A DNA stretch of 36,830 bases from an uncultured Oscillospiraceae bacterium (GTDB lineage Bacteria; Bacillota; Clostridia; Oscillospirales; Oscillospiraceae): contig CAKUPH010000013.1 of assembly GCA_934675115.1 (NCBI GenBank), forward strand, positions 1-36,830. The letters run 5' to 3'. Position 1 is the stretch's first letter; each line of letters starts with the position of its first letter. The notes under the pieces were generated by a model. That model had not been told where the DNA came from. It saw only the letters and a list, made by a program, of their open reading frames with translations, and did no database searches. The translations under genes were made by a program, and so were the position numbers. Shown one piece after another: positions 15,052 to 25,500 of the stretch.

Positions 15052-17398
15052 CGGGGGCATTCTCCTTTGTCTGCTGGGCTGGCCAGCCCCAGAGGTAATG
15101 GAACAGGGCGCGGTGGAACCGGGGCAGGCTGTCCCGGAGCCAGAGCCGCTGGCTGTCCACGATGGCGGCCATGGCAAGGCGCTCGTCCCCGCTCATGGCG
15201 TACTGGCTGAATCGGGCCTTCCGGGCCAGCTCCAGCGCGGGTTCCGGTATGCTGCCGCCCCATTTTTGGAGCCGCTCCAGACAGCGGTAGCCGTACAGCA
15301 CGGCGGCATTGGTATCTTCATCGGCCAGTCGTCCGGCCCGGTAGCGCTTGGGCAGGGCCTGTCCCAGCCAGAGGACGGCGATCGCCGCCGCGGCGGCGGC
15401 CAGCGCGGCCAGAATTCTCAGCAGTCCCCGGACAAAGCGGGCAAAGCCGCCGCTGGCAGCGGGGGCCTGGGGTGTGACTGCCTGACTGGCGCTGGGCTCA
15501 GCCGAGGGTGCGGTGGAAGGCGTGGGCTCGGCGGATGGGGTCGCCGAGGGCAGGGCGGCGGAGGGTGTGGCCGAGGGGGCGTCGCTCTCGTCCGGCTCCG
15601 GCGGGGTGTAGCTGGGGGTGACCTCCACCGGATACCAGCCGAAGCCGTCCAGATAGATCTCCACCCATGCGTGGGCGGCGGAATCCGGGACATTTACCGT
15701 CTCGCCGGCGGAGAGGTCCGCCGTAAAGCCGGACACATACCGGGCGGGGATACCCAGCTGACGGAGCAGAAGCACGGCGGTGCTGGCGAAGTGCATACAG
15801 TAGCCACGGTGGCTCTCGGTGAGAAAATAGAGGACGAAATCCTCACCATCCGGAACGGCGGGGGTGTTGGGATCGTATTCGCACAGGTCGGCCAGATAGT
15901 CGGCCACGGCGTTGGCGGCCAGCGCGGGATTTTGAAGCTGCGGCCAGAGATATTCGTCAAGATAGGGGGAGAGTGCTTCCTCAATGCCGGACAGACTCTC
16001 GATATATTCCGCAAATTCCGCCGGGACGTCCAGATAGTGCTCCCGCACAAAATCACGGTACAGGACCTCAGATTTGTAGCTCTCCGGTAGCATCGAACGG
16101 GCGTTGTCCAGATCCAAAGTTGGGATGACGGAAAAGGTGTAGCTCGATTCCGACCGCCGTCCGGCCAGAACGCTGTCGTCCACGGGCTGAACGCCCGCGC
16201 TTTCCCAGTCCTGCTGGGCCAGATAGTAGGGGGCGTACACGCAGGACGCGGAAGCGCCGACGTTTTCCACCGTGACAGTCCGGGTGTACTGGCCGTAGGC
16301 TACATAGGACGAAAACAGCAGGGGAGAGATGTGTTGATAGCCGGTCTCTTCCAGCGCGTCGGTGTATTCGGCGTATTCCGAGGAGCTCAGCGGCTCCCAA
16401 TGGTTGTTCTCGTAATGGGCCAGCGATGCGCCGCGGAGATAGATCTTTCTGGAAAAATCGCCGCTGACCTTGAGCACCGTCCGGCCGGTATACCGCAGCG
16501 GCCCGGCGGACGCAAGGTCGATCTCCTCTGCCGCGCCCACATAAGATGCGGTGTGGAACGGCCCTTTCCACTTGGAAAAGAAAGAAAAATTCCGATTGCC
16601 GAAGTCCACCAGAAGCTGCTCTGCCTTCAGCGCCCACTGGGGACGGCTGTACCCCTCCTGCGGAACCGCCAGCGACAGAGCGGCCAGCAGGAGCGCCACA
16701 CAGGGCAGCACCACCAGCGTCAGCCGTCCCCGGGCGGCGGGGTTGGCCCGGCGGCACAGGTCGGTGAGCAGCATGGCGCACCAGCAGGCGGCCAGCAGCA
16801 GGAACGCGGGCCAGTCCGGGTACAGGTCGGCGATGAGTCCGGGCAGCAGAAACGGCATGGTGAGGAGCGGCACGACCCACCACCGCCGCGCCCGCACCAC
16901 CGCCCAGCCGATGAGCAGGGCCAGCGCGGCCAGCGCCAGCGCCAGAAACAGCGAGACCGCCGTCTGCTCGGCCCATGACAGCGAAACGCCGGAGTCCACG
17001 GTGAAGTCCCACGCCATCTGTTGGATGACGAGGTTCGCCGCCCGCTGAAAGGCCAGCTTTGCACCGGTGACGACCTCGGCCCGATGGCGGAAGGCGGTCG
17101 CCAGAATGGCGGCCAGCGAGACGGACGCGGCGGCCCAGCGGAACCGGGGCAGCGACCAGATGAGCAGCGCCGCCAGCGCGAACAGGATGGCCAGTTTGGT
17201 GAGAAGCCGCCAATCGCAGAAGACGAGATCCGGCGGGATAAAGGAGGCAAGCAGGATCGCTTCGCTGTCCGCGTAGTTATAGAGTGACAAAAAGGAGCGC
17301 AGCAGCCCCGGAACGGCGCACAGCAGCAGAAGCAGATCGCCCGCCGGGCGGGCCAGAGCGCTTAGCCGCAGGCCCTGCGTTTTGGTGTTGTTATCCAT
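15038..17398 (-). CDS. Transglutaminase-like membrane protein with C-terminal DUF4129-type tail
   Basis: The 786-residue protein begins with about six transmembrane segments in the first 240 residues, then an extracellular region with a transglutaminase core: Cys534 in RGYCMHFAS, His576 in AHAWVEIY and Glu592 in YPVEVTPSY, where many relatives have Asp. A Ser/Thr/Pro/Ala-rich linker of about 50 residues follows, then one transmembrane segment and a cytoplasmic tail of DUF4129 type. The family sits with MoxR and DUF58 genes in many bacteria; the substrate is generally unknown. The ATG at 17398 has GGAGAGG 9 nt upstream and overlaps the DUF58 stop by 8 nt. Confidence 0.87.
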   Translation of the reverse strand: MDNNTKTQGLRLSALARPAGDLLLLLCAVPGLLRSFLSLYNYADSEAILLASFIPPDLVFCDWRLLTKLAILFALAALLIWSLPRFRWAAASVSLAAILATAFRHRAEVVTGAKLAFQRAANLVIQQMAWDFTVDSGVSLSWAEQTAVSLFLALALAALALLIGWAVVRARRWWVVPLLTMPFLLPGLIADLYPDWPAFLLLAACWCAMLLTDLCRRANPAARGRLTLVVLPCVALLLAALSLAVPQEGYSRPQWALKAEQLLVDFGNRNFSFFSKWKGPFHTASYVGAAEEIDLASAGPLRYTGRTVLKVSGDFSRKIYLRGASLAHYENNHWEPLSSSEYAEYTDALEETGYQHISPLLFSSYVAYGQYTRTVTVENVGASASCVYAPYYLAQQDWESAGVQPVDDSVLAGRRSESSYTFSVIPTLDLDNARSMLPESYKSEVLYRDFVREHYLDVPAEFAEYIESLSGIEEALSPYLDEYLWPQLQNPALAANAVADYLADLCEYDPNTPAVPDGEDFVLYFLTESHRGYCMHFASTAVLLLRQLGIPARYVSGFTADLSAGETVNVPDSAAHAWVEIYLDGFGWYPVEVTPSYTPPEPDESDAPSATPSAALPSATPSAEPTPSTAPSAEPSASQAVTPQAPAASGGFARFVRGLLRILAALAAAAAAIAVLWLGQALPKRYRAGRLADEDTNAAVLYGYRCLERLQKWGGSIPEPALELARKARFSQYAMSGDERLAMAAIVDSQRLWLRDSLPRFHRALFHYLWGWPAQQTKENAPDDHP

Positions 17399-18395
17399 GA
17401 CCGCCATCCTCTCCCGGAGCGACGTGGATGCGGAACACCGGCCCTCGCTGGCCGGGCAGAAGGTCGTCCCGCTCGGCGATGGAGGGAGCGCCCGCCGGTG
17501 CGGCCCGCTGGGACAAAATCGCCAGCAGGCAGTCCCGCAGATCTTTTTCATCGCAGACGTCCCGGCGGACGGGAGTGCCCTCCGGTGACAGCCAGAGAAT
17601 GGCGTGGGGCTGCTGCACGGCCAGCATGGCCCGCGAATAGCCGGTCAGCCGGTCCAGCGTCTCGTCCAGCTGCTCTAACGGCTCCCGGTGGTCGAAGGTG
17701 ATCAGCGGCAGGGGCGTGAGGGTGTCCGCGGGCTCCCGGACGATGAGCTCGTCCCGCTTGGAGGACAGCTTCCAGTGGACGGAGCGCATGGCGTCGCCGG
17801 GGCGGTACTCCCGGAGGTCGTAGTCCTCGCCCCGGCCCCGCCGGGCGGCGGTGTCGGCGGCGGGGCGCACACCCTGTCCCTCCGGGATGTGAATGGGGTC
17901 GGGGGCGATGGGCACCGGCTCCACCAGAAGGCGCGCTGGTTCCGGCAGGCGGCAGGGCAGGGAGAACAGTCCTAGATAATCCCAAACCCGCGCCCGGGTC
18001 ACCCGGTACTCCTGCGCGCCGCAGTGGGCGGTGTCCGCGGGGCGGCGCATCGGCTTACGACTGACCACCCCGGCAAAGGCCCGGGATTCTTTCCTGCACG
18101 TTCCGGACAGCAGATCCCGGATCTCCAGCCGGACGGTGATCCGGGACAGGGGCAGGCCGGCGCGGTTCCGGGCGGACAGAAGCCAGTTTCCCTCCTGCCC
18201 CCGGGGCAGAATGGCGGGCTGGGCGGCCAGCGTCAGGCGGCAGCCGGTCATCCCCGGCAGGCTGAGGATCAGCGATAGGACGGGAAGGAGGAGCACCAGC
18301 GCCAGCAGGAAAAATCCCAGATAGTTGTCGTTGGTGATCTGGAACAGCAGCGCCGCGGCCAGAACCAGCGCGTAAACGATCCTGCGGTGGATCAT
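17391..18395 (-). CDS. DUF58 domain protein
   Basis: The 334-residue product has two hydrophobic segments near its N-terminus (about 5-45), a beta-rich middle and the DUF58 signature EDYDLREYRPGDAMRSVHWK near residue 195 followed by LIVREP. DUF58 proteins are VWA-like partners of MoxR ATPases and are thought to help assemble or activate membrane or secreted complexes. The start overlaps the MoxR stop as ATGA and the end overlaps the transglutaminase-like gene, so the three are clearly co-translated. Confidence 0.9.
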   Translation of the reverse strand: MIHRRIVYALVLAAALLFQITNDNYLGFFLLALVLLLPVLSLILSLPGMTGCRLTLAAQPAILPRGQEGNWLLSARNRAGLPLSRITVRLEIRDLLSGTCRKESRAFAGVVSRKPMRRPADTAHCGAQEYRVTRARVWDYLGLFSLPCRLPEPARLLVEPVPIAPDPIHIPEGQGVRPAADTAARRGRGEDYDLREYRPGDAMRSVHWKLSSKRDELIVREPADTLTPLPLITFDHREPLEQLDETLDRLTGYSRAMLAVQQPHAILWLSPEGTPVRRDVCDEKDLRDCLLAILSQRAAPAGAPSIAERDDLLPGQRGPVFRIHVAPGEDGGHG

Positions 18396-19339
18396 AGCCG
18401 TTTCCCGATGCGGGGCGGCCGGACGGAGCGCAGCACGTCCTCGGCGATGCTCCGGGTCAGTTCGCTGCTGCCCGCCGTGCCGGTGGGCAGGATGAGCCGG
18501 TGGGCAATGGCGTCCGTCCAGATATACTGCACATCCTCCGGGATGACGAAGTCCCGGCCCCGGAGAAAGGCGGTGGCCCGGCTGAGAGCGGTGACGGCGA
18601 TGGCGGCCCGGGGGCTGGCTCCCTGAAGAAGCTGGGGATGCTCCCGGGTGGTCTGCACCAGCCGGACGATGTAGCCCAGCAGGTCGTCGTCCACGTAGAC
18701 GCTGTCCGCCTGCCCCCGGAGTTGGGCAAGCTGCCGGTGGTCCATGATCTGGCACACGTCGTCCAGCGGATTGCCCCGCTGCTTGCGGCGGAGCAGCTCC
18801 AGCTCATCCCGGGCAGAGGGGTAGCCGATGGACAGCCGGATGGCGAAGCGGTCCAGTTGGGAGTCGGGCAGGAGCTGGGTGCCGGAGGCCCCCACCGGGT
18901 TCTGGGTGGCGATGACGAGAAAGGGATCGGGGATAGCGCGAGTGACGCCGTCCACGGTGATCTGGCCCTCTTCCATGGCCTCCAGCAGGGCGGACTGGGT
19001 GCGGCTGGTGGCGCGGTTCAGTTCGTCGGCCAGAAAGAGATTGCACAGCAGCGCGCCAGGCTGGTATTCCATCTGGCCGGTGGCCTTGTTGTAAAGGGTG
19101 AAGCCCGTCAGGTCAGAGGGCATCACGTCCGGTGTGAACTGCACCCGGCGGCAGGTCAGGCCCAGCGCCCTGGAGAAGGCAAGGGCCATGGTGGTCTTGC
19201 CCACGCCGGGGATGTCCTCCAGTAGAATATGCCCCCGGGCCAGAATGGCCAGCAGGGTGCGGATGATCACGTCATCCTTGCCGACGACGGCTTTTTTGAC
19301 TTCATTGACCAGATTGGCGGCCAGTTGCTTGTCGTTCAT
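18392..19339 (-). CDS. MoxR-family AAA+ ATPase
   Basis: The 315-residue protein has Walker A PGVGKTT (44-50), Walker B LFLADELNRA near residue 103, the sensor 1 segment VIATQNPVG near 144 and the AAA lid with the PRAAIAVTALSRA stretch near 247. MoxR ATPases act as chaperones for VWA/DUF58-type partners; here the partner gene overlaps directly. It is the first gene of the operon, with an extended -10 promoter upstream, divergent from the giant surface protease gene. Confidence 0.93.
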   Translation of the reverse strand: MNDKQLAANLVNEVKKAVVGKDDVIIRTLLAILARGHILLEDIPGVGKTTMALAFSRALGLTCRRVQFTPDVMPSDLTGFTLYNKATGQMEYQPGALLCNLFLADELNRATSRTQSALLEAMEEGQITVDGVTRAIPDPFLVIATQNPVGASGTQLLPDSQLDRFAIRLSIGYPSARDELELLRRKQRGNPLDDVCQIMDHRQLAQLRGQADSVYVDDDLLGYIVRLVQTTREHPQLLQGASPRAAIAVTALSRATAFLRGRDFVIPEDVQYIWTDAIAHRLILPTGTAGSSELTRSIAEDVLRSVRPPRIGKRL

Positions 19340-19384
19340 TGGTTCACATCCTCGCAGGGTTACAATTTAAGGGTATTCAAAACA

Positions 19385-19393
19385 ATTATAGCA
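19385..19393 (-). promoter_or_regulatory. Extended -10 promoter of the MoxR operon
   Basis: On the - strand TGC followed by a perfect TATAAT (ATTATA at 19385-19390 on the + strand) lies about 46 bases upstream of the MoxR start. The -35 region at normal spacing is weak. It lies back to back with the promoter of the surface protease gene. Confidence 0.6.
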
Positions 19394-19438
19394 GATTTTG
19401 CGGTAATTGAACATAGAAAAATTTTTATCCCGTCCCTA

Positions 19439-19467
19439 TTGCAAAAGTCCCAGCGGTCTGGTAATAT
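19439..19467 (+). promoter_or_regulatory. Promoter of the giant surface protease gene
   Basis: TTGCAA (19439-19444) and TAATAT (19462-19467) are separated by 17 bases, with an A/T-rich stretch just upstream (19416-19427) that could act as an UP element. The transcript would begin near 19474, directly before a small hairpin. Confidence 0.6.
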
Positions 19468-19479
19468 TTATGGCTGAGA

Positions 19480-19495
19480 GTTAGCGAGAGCTAAC
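19480..19495 (+). promoter_or_regulatory. 5' leader hairpin with GNRA-type loop
   Basis: GTTAGC (19480-19485) and GCTAAC (19490-19495) flank the loop GAGA, a GNRA tetraloop. The hairpin would lie within about 10 nt of the predicted mRNA 5' end. Such 5' stems often protect long transcripts from decay; that role is inferred. Confidence 0.5.
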
Positions 19496-19556
19496 CAAGA
19501 CTGTACGGGACATGCAGCTGAAGGAGAGAGAAAACAGAGGAAAGGAAGCTGCAAGT

Positions 19557-22500
19557 TTGAAAAGAAGAATCATTGCGTTTTTGACGGCGGCATTGCTGAT
19601 GTTTCCGTCAAACCTGGCAGCCGCGGCAGCGGCCGAAGTGCAGGAACCTCCCCGTGAGCCTGTGTCTTCGACCGGTGCGCGGGTGGAGCAGATCAAGAGC
19701 TCTGACGGTCTGACCACCTATGAGCCGGAGGTCACCTACGAGCCGGACGATTACGTCACCGTGATCGTCGAGTTGGAGGCCGCGCCTGTGCTGCATACCG
19801 TTGACGGCGCGGTGAACACCGTCAACAAGAGCGCGCTGCTCTCCCAGCAGAAGGCGGTGCAGAGCAAGATTTCCCGGCAGGTGCTGGGCGGCGCGGCCCT
19901 TGAGGTCATGGACAGCTACAGCGTCGTGGTCAACGGCTTCTCCACCAAGGTGCCCTTTGGCAAGCTGGACGAGATCCGCGCGCTGTCCGGCGTCGCCAAC
20001 GCCTATGTAGCGCCGGAGTTCAAGGTCGCGCCTGACATGACCGCGTCCATGACGACCTTCGGCGGGCTGGAGAATTCCTCCGGCTATCGCGGCGAGGGCA
20101 TGGTCATCGCCATCGTGGACAGCGGTCTGGAGATCACCCATTCCGTGTTCAAGGATGCCCCCAACTCGCCCGCGCTGACGCAGACAAAGGTGGCTGAAGC
20201 CGTGGCGAAGTACGATCTGGCCGCGGAGGGCAAGATGGCCGGCGTGACCGCCAATCAGCTCTACCGCACCGCAAAGGTGCCCTTTGCCTTCGACTACGCT
20301 GACAACGACCTGGACGTCAATCCCGGCAGCGCCGGTGACCACGGCGTACACGTCGCGGGCATCGCCGCGGCCAACGAGGGAATCGCGGCAGATGTGGTGG
20401 GCGTTGCGCCCCAGGCCCAGATCCTGGCCATGAAGGTGTTCAGCTCCAGCGGCAGCAACGGCGCTACCTGGGACGACATCCTAGCCGCCATGGAGGACGC
20501 TGTCCGTCTGGGTGCCGACGTCATCAACCTGAGCCTCGGCGCCACATGCGGCTACAGCTCTCCCGAAGGGGATGAGGGCGTTATCAGCACGCTGGCGACC
20601 GTGGTGAACGCAGGCGTTCTGCTCTCCGTCGCCGCGGGCAACGAGTACAGCTCCGCCCTTGGCACCCGGATCGGCAAGGGCCATGCCCTGACCGCCAACC
20701 CGGACTATGGCACGGTAGCCAGTCCCGCCAGCTACGGCGCGTCTCTCGCTGTGGCCAGCGTAGAGAAGGCCGCCACGATCCAGTCTTCCTACTTCACCGT
20801 GGGCGATCGGAAGATCGCCTATCAGGATACGGCGGAGGAGGACGATGTGACCGGTCTGCCCGCGGACGCGGTGACCTTCAAGTCTCTGGGCGCGTCTGAG
20901 CGGCAGTTCGTTTCCGTTCCCGGCAGCGGCGCGGCGGCGGATTACGAGGGGCTGGACGTGACGGGCAAGATCGTTCTGGTCTCCCGCGGTTCCATCACCT
21001 ACGAGGCGAAGCGCGCCGCGGCCAAGAGCGCGGGCGCAGCCGGTATGATCGTGTACAACAATGAGCCGGGTATGCTCTATATGCAGTTTGACAACTACGA
21101 TCTGCCCTCCGCGTTCATCTCCATGGTGGACGGCAAGTACCTTGCCGCTCTCGCCGAAAGTGAGCAGAAGCTGACCATTTCCATGAGCCGCGGCGAGGTG
21201 GACAACCCCACCGACGGCGAGATGTCCGACTTCTCCTCCTGGGGCGTCACCCCGGAGCTGACCCTCAAACCTGACATCACTGCCCCCGGCGGCAACATCA
21301 AGTCCGCCACCGTGAACAACGGCTACACTACGAAGAGCGGTACCTCCATGGCCACGCCCTATGTTTCCGGCGCCATGGCCGTGGTAAAGCAGTACCTGAA
21401 GGCCCAGCACGCCGGTGAGGCGGATGACGCGCAGGCGCTGGCTTCGCTGACTGAGAACCTGCTGATGAGCACCGCCGACGTGCTCTACGTGGGCACGGCG
21501 CCCTTCTCCCCGAGAAAGCAGGGCGCGGGCTGCGTGGCCATCGCGGCTGCGGTCAGCAGTCCGGCGTACCTTACCGCCGTGGGCGGCGGCCGCCCGAAAA
21601 TTGCGCTGGGCGACGATGTGGGCCGGAAAGGCGTTTACACCTTCTCCTTTGAGGTACATAACTACTCCGATTCCGCCGTGACCTATACCGTCGGCGGCAC
21701 CGTGCAGACCGACGGCGCGGAAGTCACCGGCCAGATCGGCGGCGTGGACGTCTGGCAGACCACCGAACAGCCTTACCACCTGTCCGGCACGGTCTCGGCG
21801 GACAGCTCCACCGTCTCCGTCGCGGCGGGGGAGACCAAGACGGTCAGCGTTACCGTTACGCTGTCTGACGCCGACAAGACCTATCTGAATACCCGTTTTG
21901 AGAACGGTATGTACGTGGAGGGCTTTGTCACTCTGACGCCGGAGAGCGGCGCGGTGCTGTCCCTGCCCTACATGGGCTTCTACGGCGACTGGACCGAGGC
22001 TCCCGTGGTGGACGCCACCGACTACCCTGCGGTGGTCGACGACGGGGACAACTGGGCGCAGGCCGATGTCAACACCGCCGGCGTCAGTTCCCTTGAGGGC
22101 ACAATCAACACCTATCTGGGCGATAATCCCTATCACCCCGGCGAGGTGGAGTATCTCGCGGACCGCAACGCCATTTCCCCGAACGGCGACGACTACCTCG
22201 ATACCCTGAGCTTCGTGTATACCGGCCTGCTGCGCAACGCCCGCACCGTGACGTACACCATCACCGACGCGGCGGACTCCAGCAAGGTCTACTACACCAA
22301 GACTGTGGACTACGAGATCAAGTCCGTATACAGCTCCAACTACTATCAGATCATCCCCTGCGGCGTGGAGAGCTACAACAAGTTCGACCCGTGGGACGGC
22401 TCCTATCGCGGCATCAAGCTCAAGAACGACGACAAAGCGGTCGTCACCATTGAGTGCACGCTGCCCTACAGTGAGCATGAGGTGAAAAACGACCGCCTGT

Positions 22501-25500
22501 CCTGGTCCTTCCCCATCACCATCGATCTGGAGGAGCCAGAGGCGAAGAACATCACCGTCACCGAGGAGGACGGCAAGTACTACGTTGACCTGACGGTGAC
22601 GGACAACCAGTACGTCTCCAACGTGACCATCACCAACAACGCCGAAAGCAAGGAGTTGGCCAGCTACGCCGTCGCGGAGACCACCCGCGGCGCGGAGACG
22701 GTGCTCCGGTGCGACGTCACCGGCTTCGGCGAGAACCTCAAGATCGTGGTCAACGACTACGCCTGCAACCGTAAGGTCTATCAGGTCAAGGCGGAGGGCA
22801 ACACGGACAACTCCGAGGTCATCGTCCCCACCAAATCCGTCTTCAAGCAGGACTTCGAGGGCGACACATTCCCGCCCAAGGGCTGGAATGTCAAGTCCAC
22901 CAACAGCAGCAAGACCTGGTATCATGGCTCCGACTACGGCTCCAAGATGGCCATGTGCGACCACTCTGACACGGAGCAGCAGGACGAGTGGCTCATTTCT
23001 CCCGCCGTGGATCTGAGCCAGCAGGAGACGAAGGCGGGCATCGTCTTTGACTTCTACACCACGTTCTATTTCAGCGTCCAGCACCACTACCACAACCTTC
23101 TGGTCAAGGCGTCCACCGACGGCGAGAACTGGGAGACGATCTGGCAGCTCTGGGACTGGAACAAAAACGACGAATTCAACGCATGGGTGAAAACTCAGGC
23201 CAAGGTCACCATCCCCGACAAGTATCAGGATGCGGAGAATGTGCAGTTCGCGTTCGTCTATCAGGGCAAGAACGGCTCCGGCCTGTGGATCGACAACATC
23301 AACCTGTACGTTGAGGACCCCAGCATGATCCACACCATCACCGCCAGCGCAAGCGAGGGCGGCATCATCGATCCCTCCGGCAGCGTCACCGTGATGGACG
23401 GCAAGAGCCGTACCTTTACCATCACGCCGGAGGACAAACACTACATCGCTGACGTGAAGGTGGACGGCGTATCCGTCGGTACGCCCAGCACCTACACCTT
23501 CAGCAAGGTGACGGCGGATCACACCATCGACGTCACCTTCGGCGGCTCCGATTCCGGACAGCTGCTCATTGATGAGAACTTTGAAGATGGCGCGCTGCCC
23601 GAGGGTTGGGTCATCAGCAAGACCAACAGCGGAGGATACTATAACTGGCGCGTGTCCCAGTATCTGAGCAAGCATTGGGGCCTGTATATAAGCGCCGATG
23701 AGTATGATTCTGATTTCTCTAATTCCGGCGCGGGTCAGGATGAGCGCATTGTTTTCGCGGCGCAGGATTTGGCCGGTGCGACGGCCAATCTGGCCTTCCA
23801 GTTCTCCGCCAACAAGACAAGGCTGGAAAACGGGAAAACCGTCTGTACGCTGGAAGCGTCCACCGACAACGGCGCCACGTGGACAGAGATCTGGAACGCG
23901 AAGGATGTTGTGGGCCAGCTCACCAGCGGAGTGCTGAACAGTGCGTCCTCTTCGATCGGCACAGCCAATGTCTCCGTTGCGGTTCCCGAGGCAATGCTGG
24001 CCGACGGCGTGCTGTTCTCGTTTCATTACACGTTTCCGAAGTACGCGACGACGGGCACTATCGTATTCATTGACAACATTCAGCTTCTGGCTGAAAAGAC
24101 CTCCGCCGGTGACAGCGAGCTGATCCTCGAGCAGGACTTCAACGATTGCGAAGTCGGCAGCACCCTGCCGGATGGCTGGACCCGGAAGAATAAGAACAGT
24201 TCTGACACATGGAAAATTTCCAAGCTGGGCGATACGCTGGCCGCCAGCTGCTCCGCCGACACGGATTCTGAGGGCGACTATTGGAGCGGCGATGAGTATG
24301 GCGCGGGTCAGGACGAATTTCTGATCAGCCCGGCGCTGAACCTTGCGGGCAAGACCGCCACTATGACCTTCGAGTTCAGCGGTCAGAAGAATAGTCTCAG
24401 CAAGACTGTTGTAAGCAATAAGACCACGGCTACGCTGGAAGCCAGCCTTGACGGCGGCAAGACGTGGACGGAAATCTGGAACGCCGCGGATGGATCGGAT
24501 CAGCTCGTGTCCGGCGTTCACAGCAGTTATGTTGCTTCCGCTGATTTCACCGTTGAGATCCCCGAGGACTTCCTGCAGGACGGTGTGCAGTTCGCCTTCC
24601 GCTATCAGACCAAGTTCGGGAATACCGGCGGCTGCACGGTTTACGTGGACAATATCAAAATATTTGCCGCGGGCGGAAGCCAGCCCCAGCCTCCCGTGGA
24701 GGAGACCGTCACCATCACTGCTTCCGCCGGTCAGGGCGGCACCATCACCCCCAGCGGTACAGTCACGGTGACGAAAGGCGAGAACCAGACCACCTTTGCC
24801 ATCGCGCCCTCTGAGGGCTACGAGATCGAGGACGTACTGGTGAACGGCCAGTCCGTCGGCGCGGTCGAGACTTATACCTTCGCGAATATCACGGAAAATC
24901 AGACCATCGCGGCCTTCTTCAAGACTTTGCCCGAGATCCTGCCCACCAGCATCCACGAAGACTTCAACACCGGTTTTCTGCCCGAGGGTTGGACCACCGA
25001 TGGTCTGAGCAAGTACTATGAGACCTGGAAGATCGCAAGATCTGAGCAGCTGAACAACAGCAATGTTGCCGTCTGCACGCAGAACTTCATGGGTATGGCC
25101 GGGAGCCAGAACGAGTACCTCATCCTGCCGCGCATCCAGATGCAGAGCAATATGCTCCTCACCTTCGATTTCGCGGCGGCTTACAGCGAGGTCATGACCG
25201 GGGCCATCAAGTTCACCGTCAAGGCGACCGTCAACAACGGCCAGAGCTGGACGGAGATCTGGAACGCGCAGACAGTCCTCTCCGCTGTGAGCGAGGATGA
25301 TGCGGACGAGTACGTCACCGGCAAGGGCAGCGTGTCCATTCCCGCGGCCTACTGCACCGCGGAAGCCCGCTTTGCCTTCGTTTTTGAGTCCGCCTCTCTC
25401 GGCAAGGGCTCTGTGGAGGTGGACAACGTGGTGCTCGACGCGGGCGGCGCTGTCGATCCTACGCTGTACGGCATCACCATCGCGGCCATGACCAACGGTA

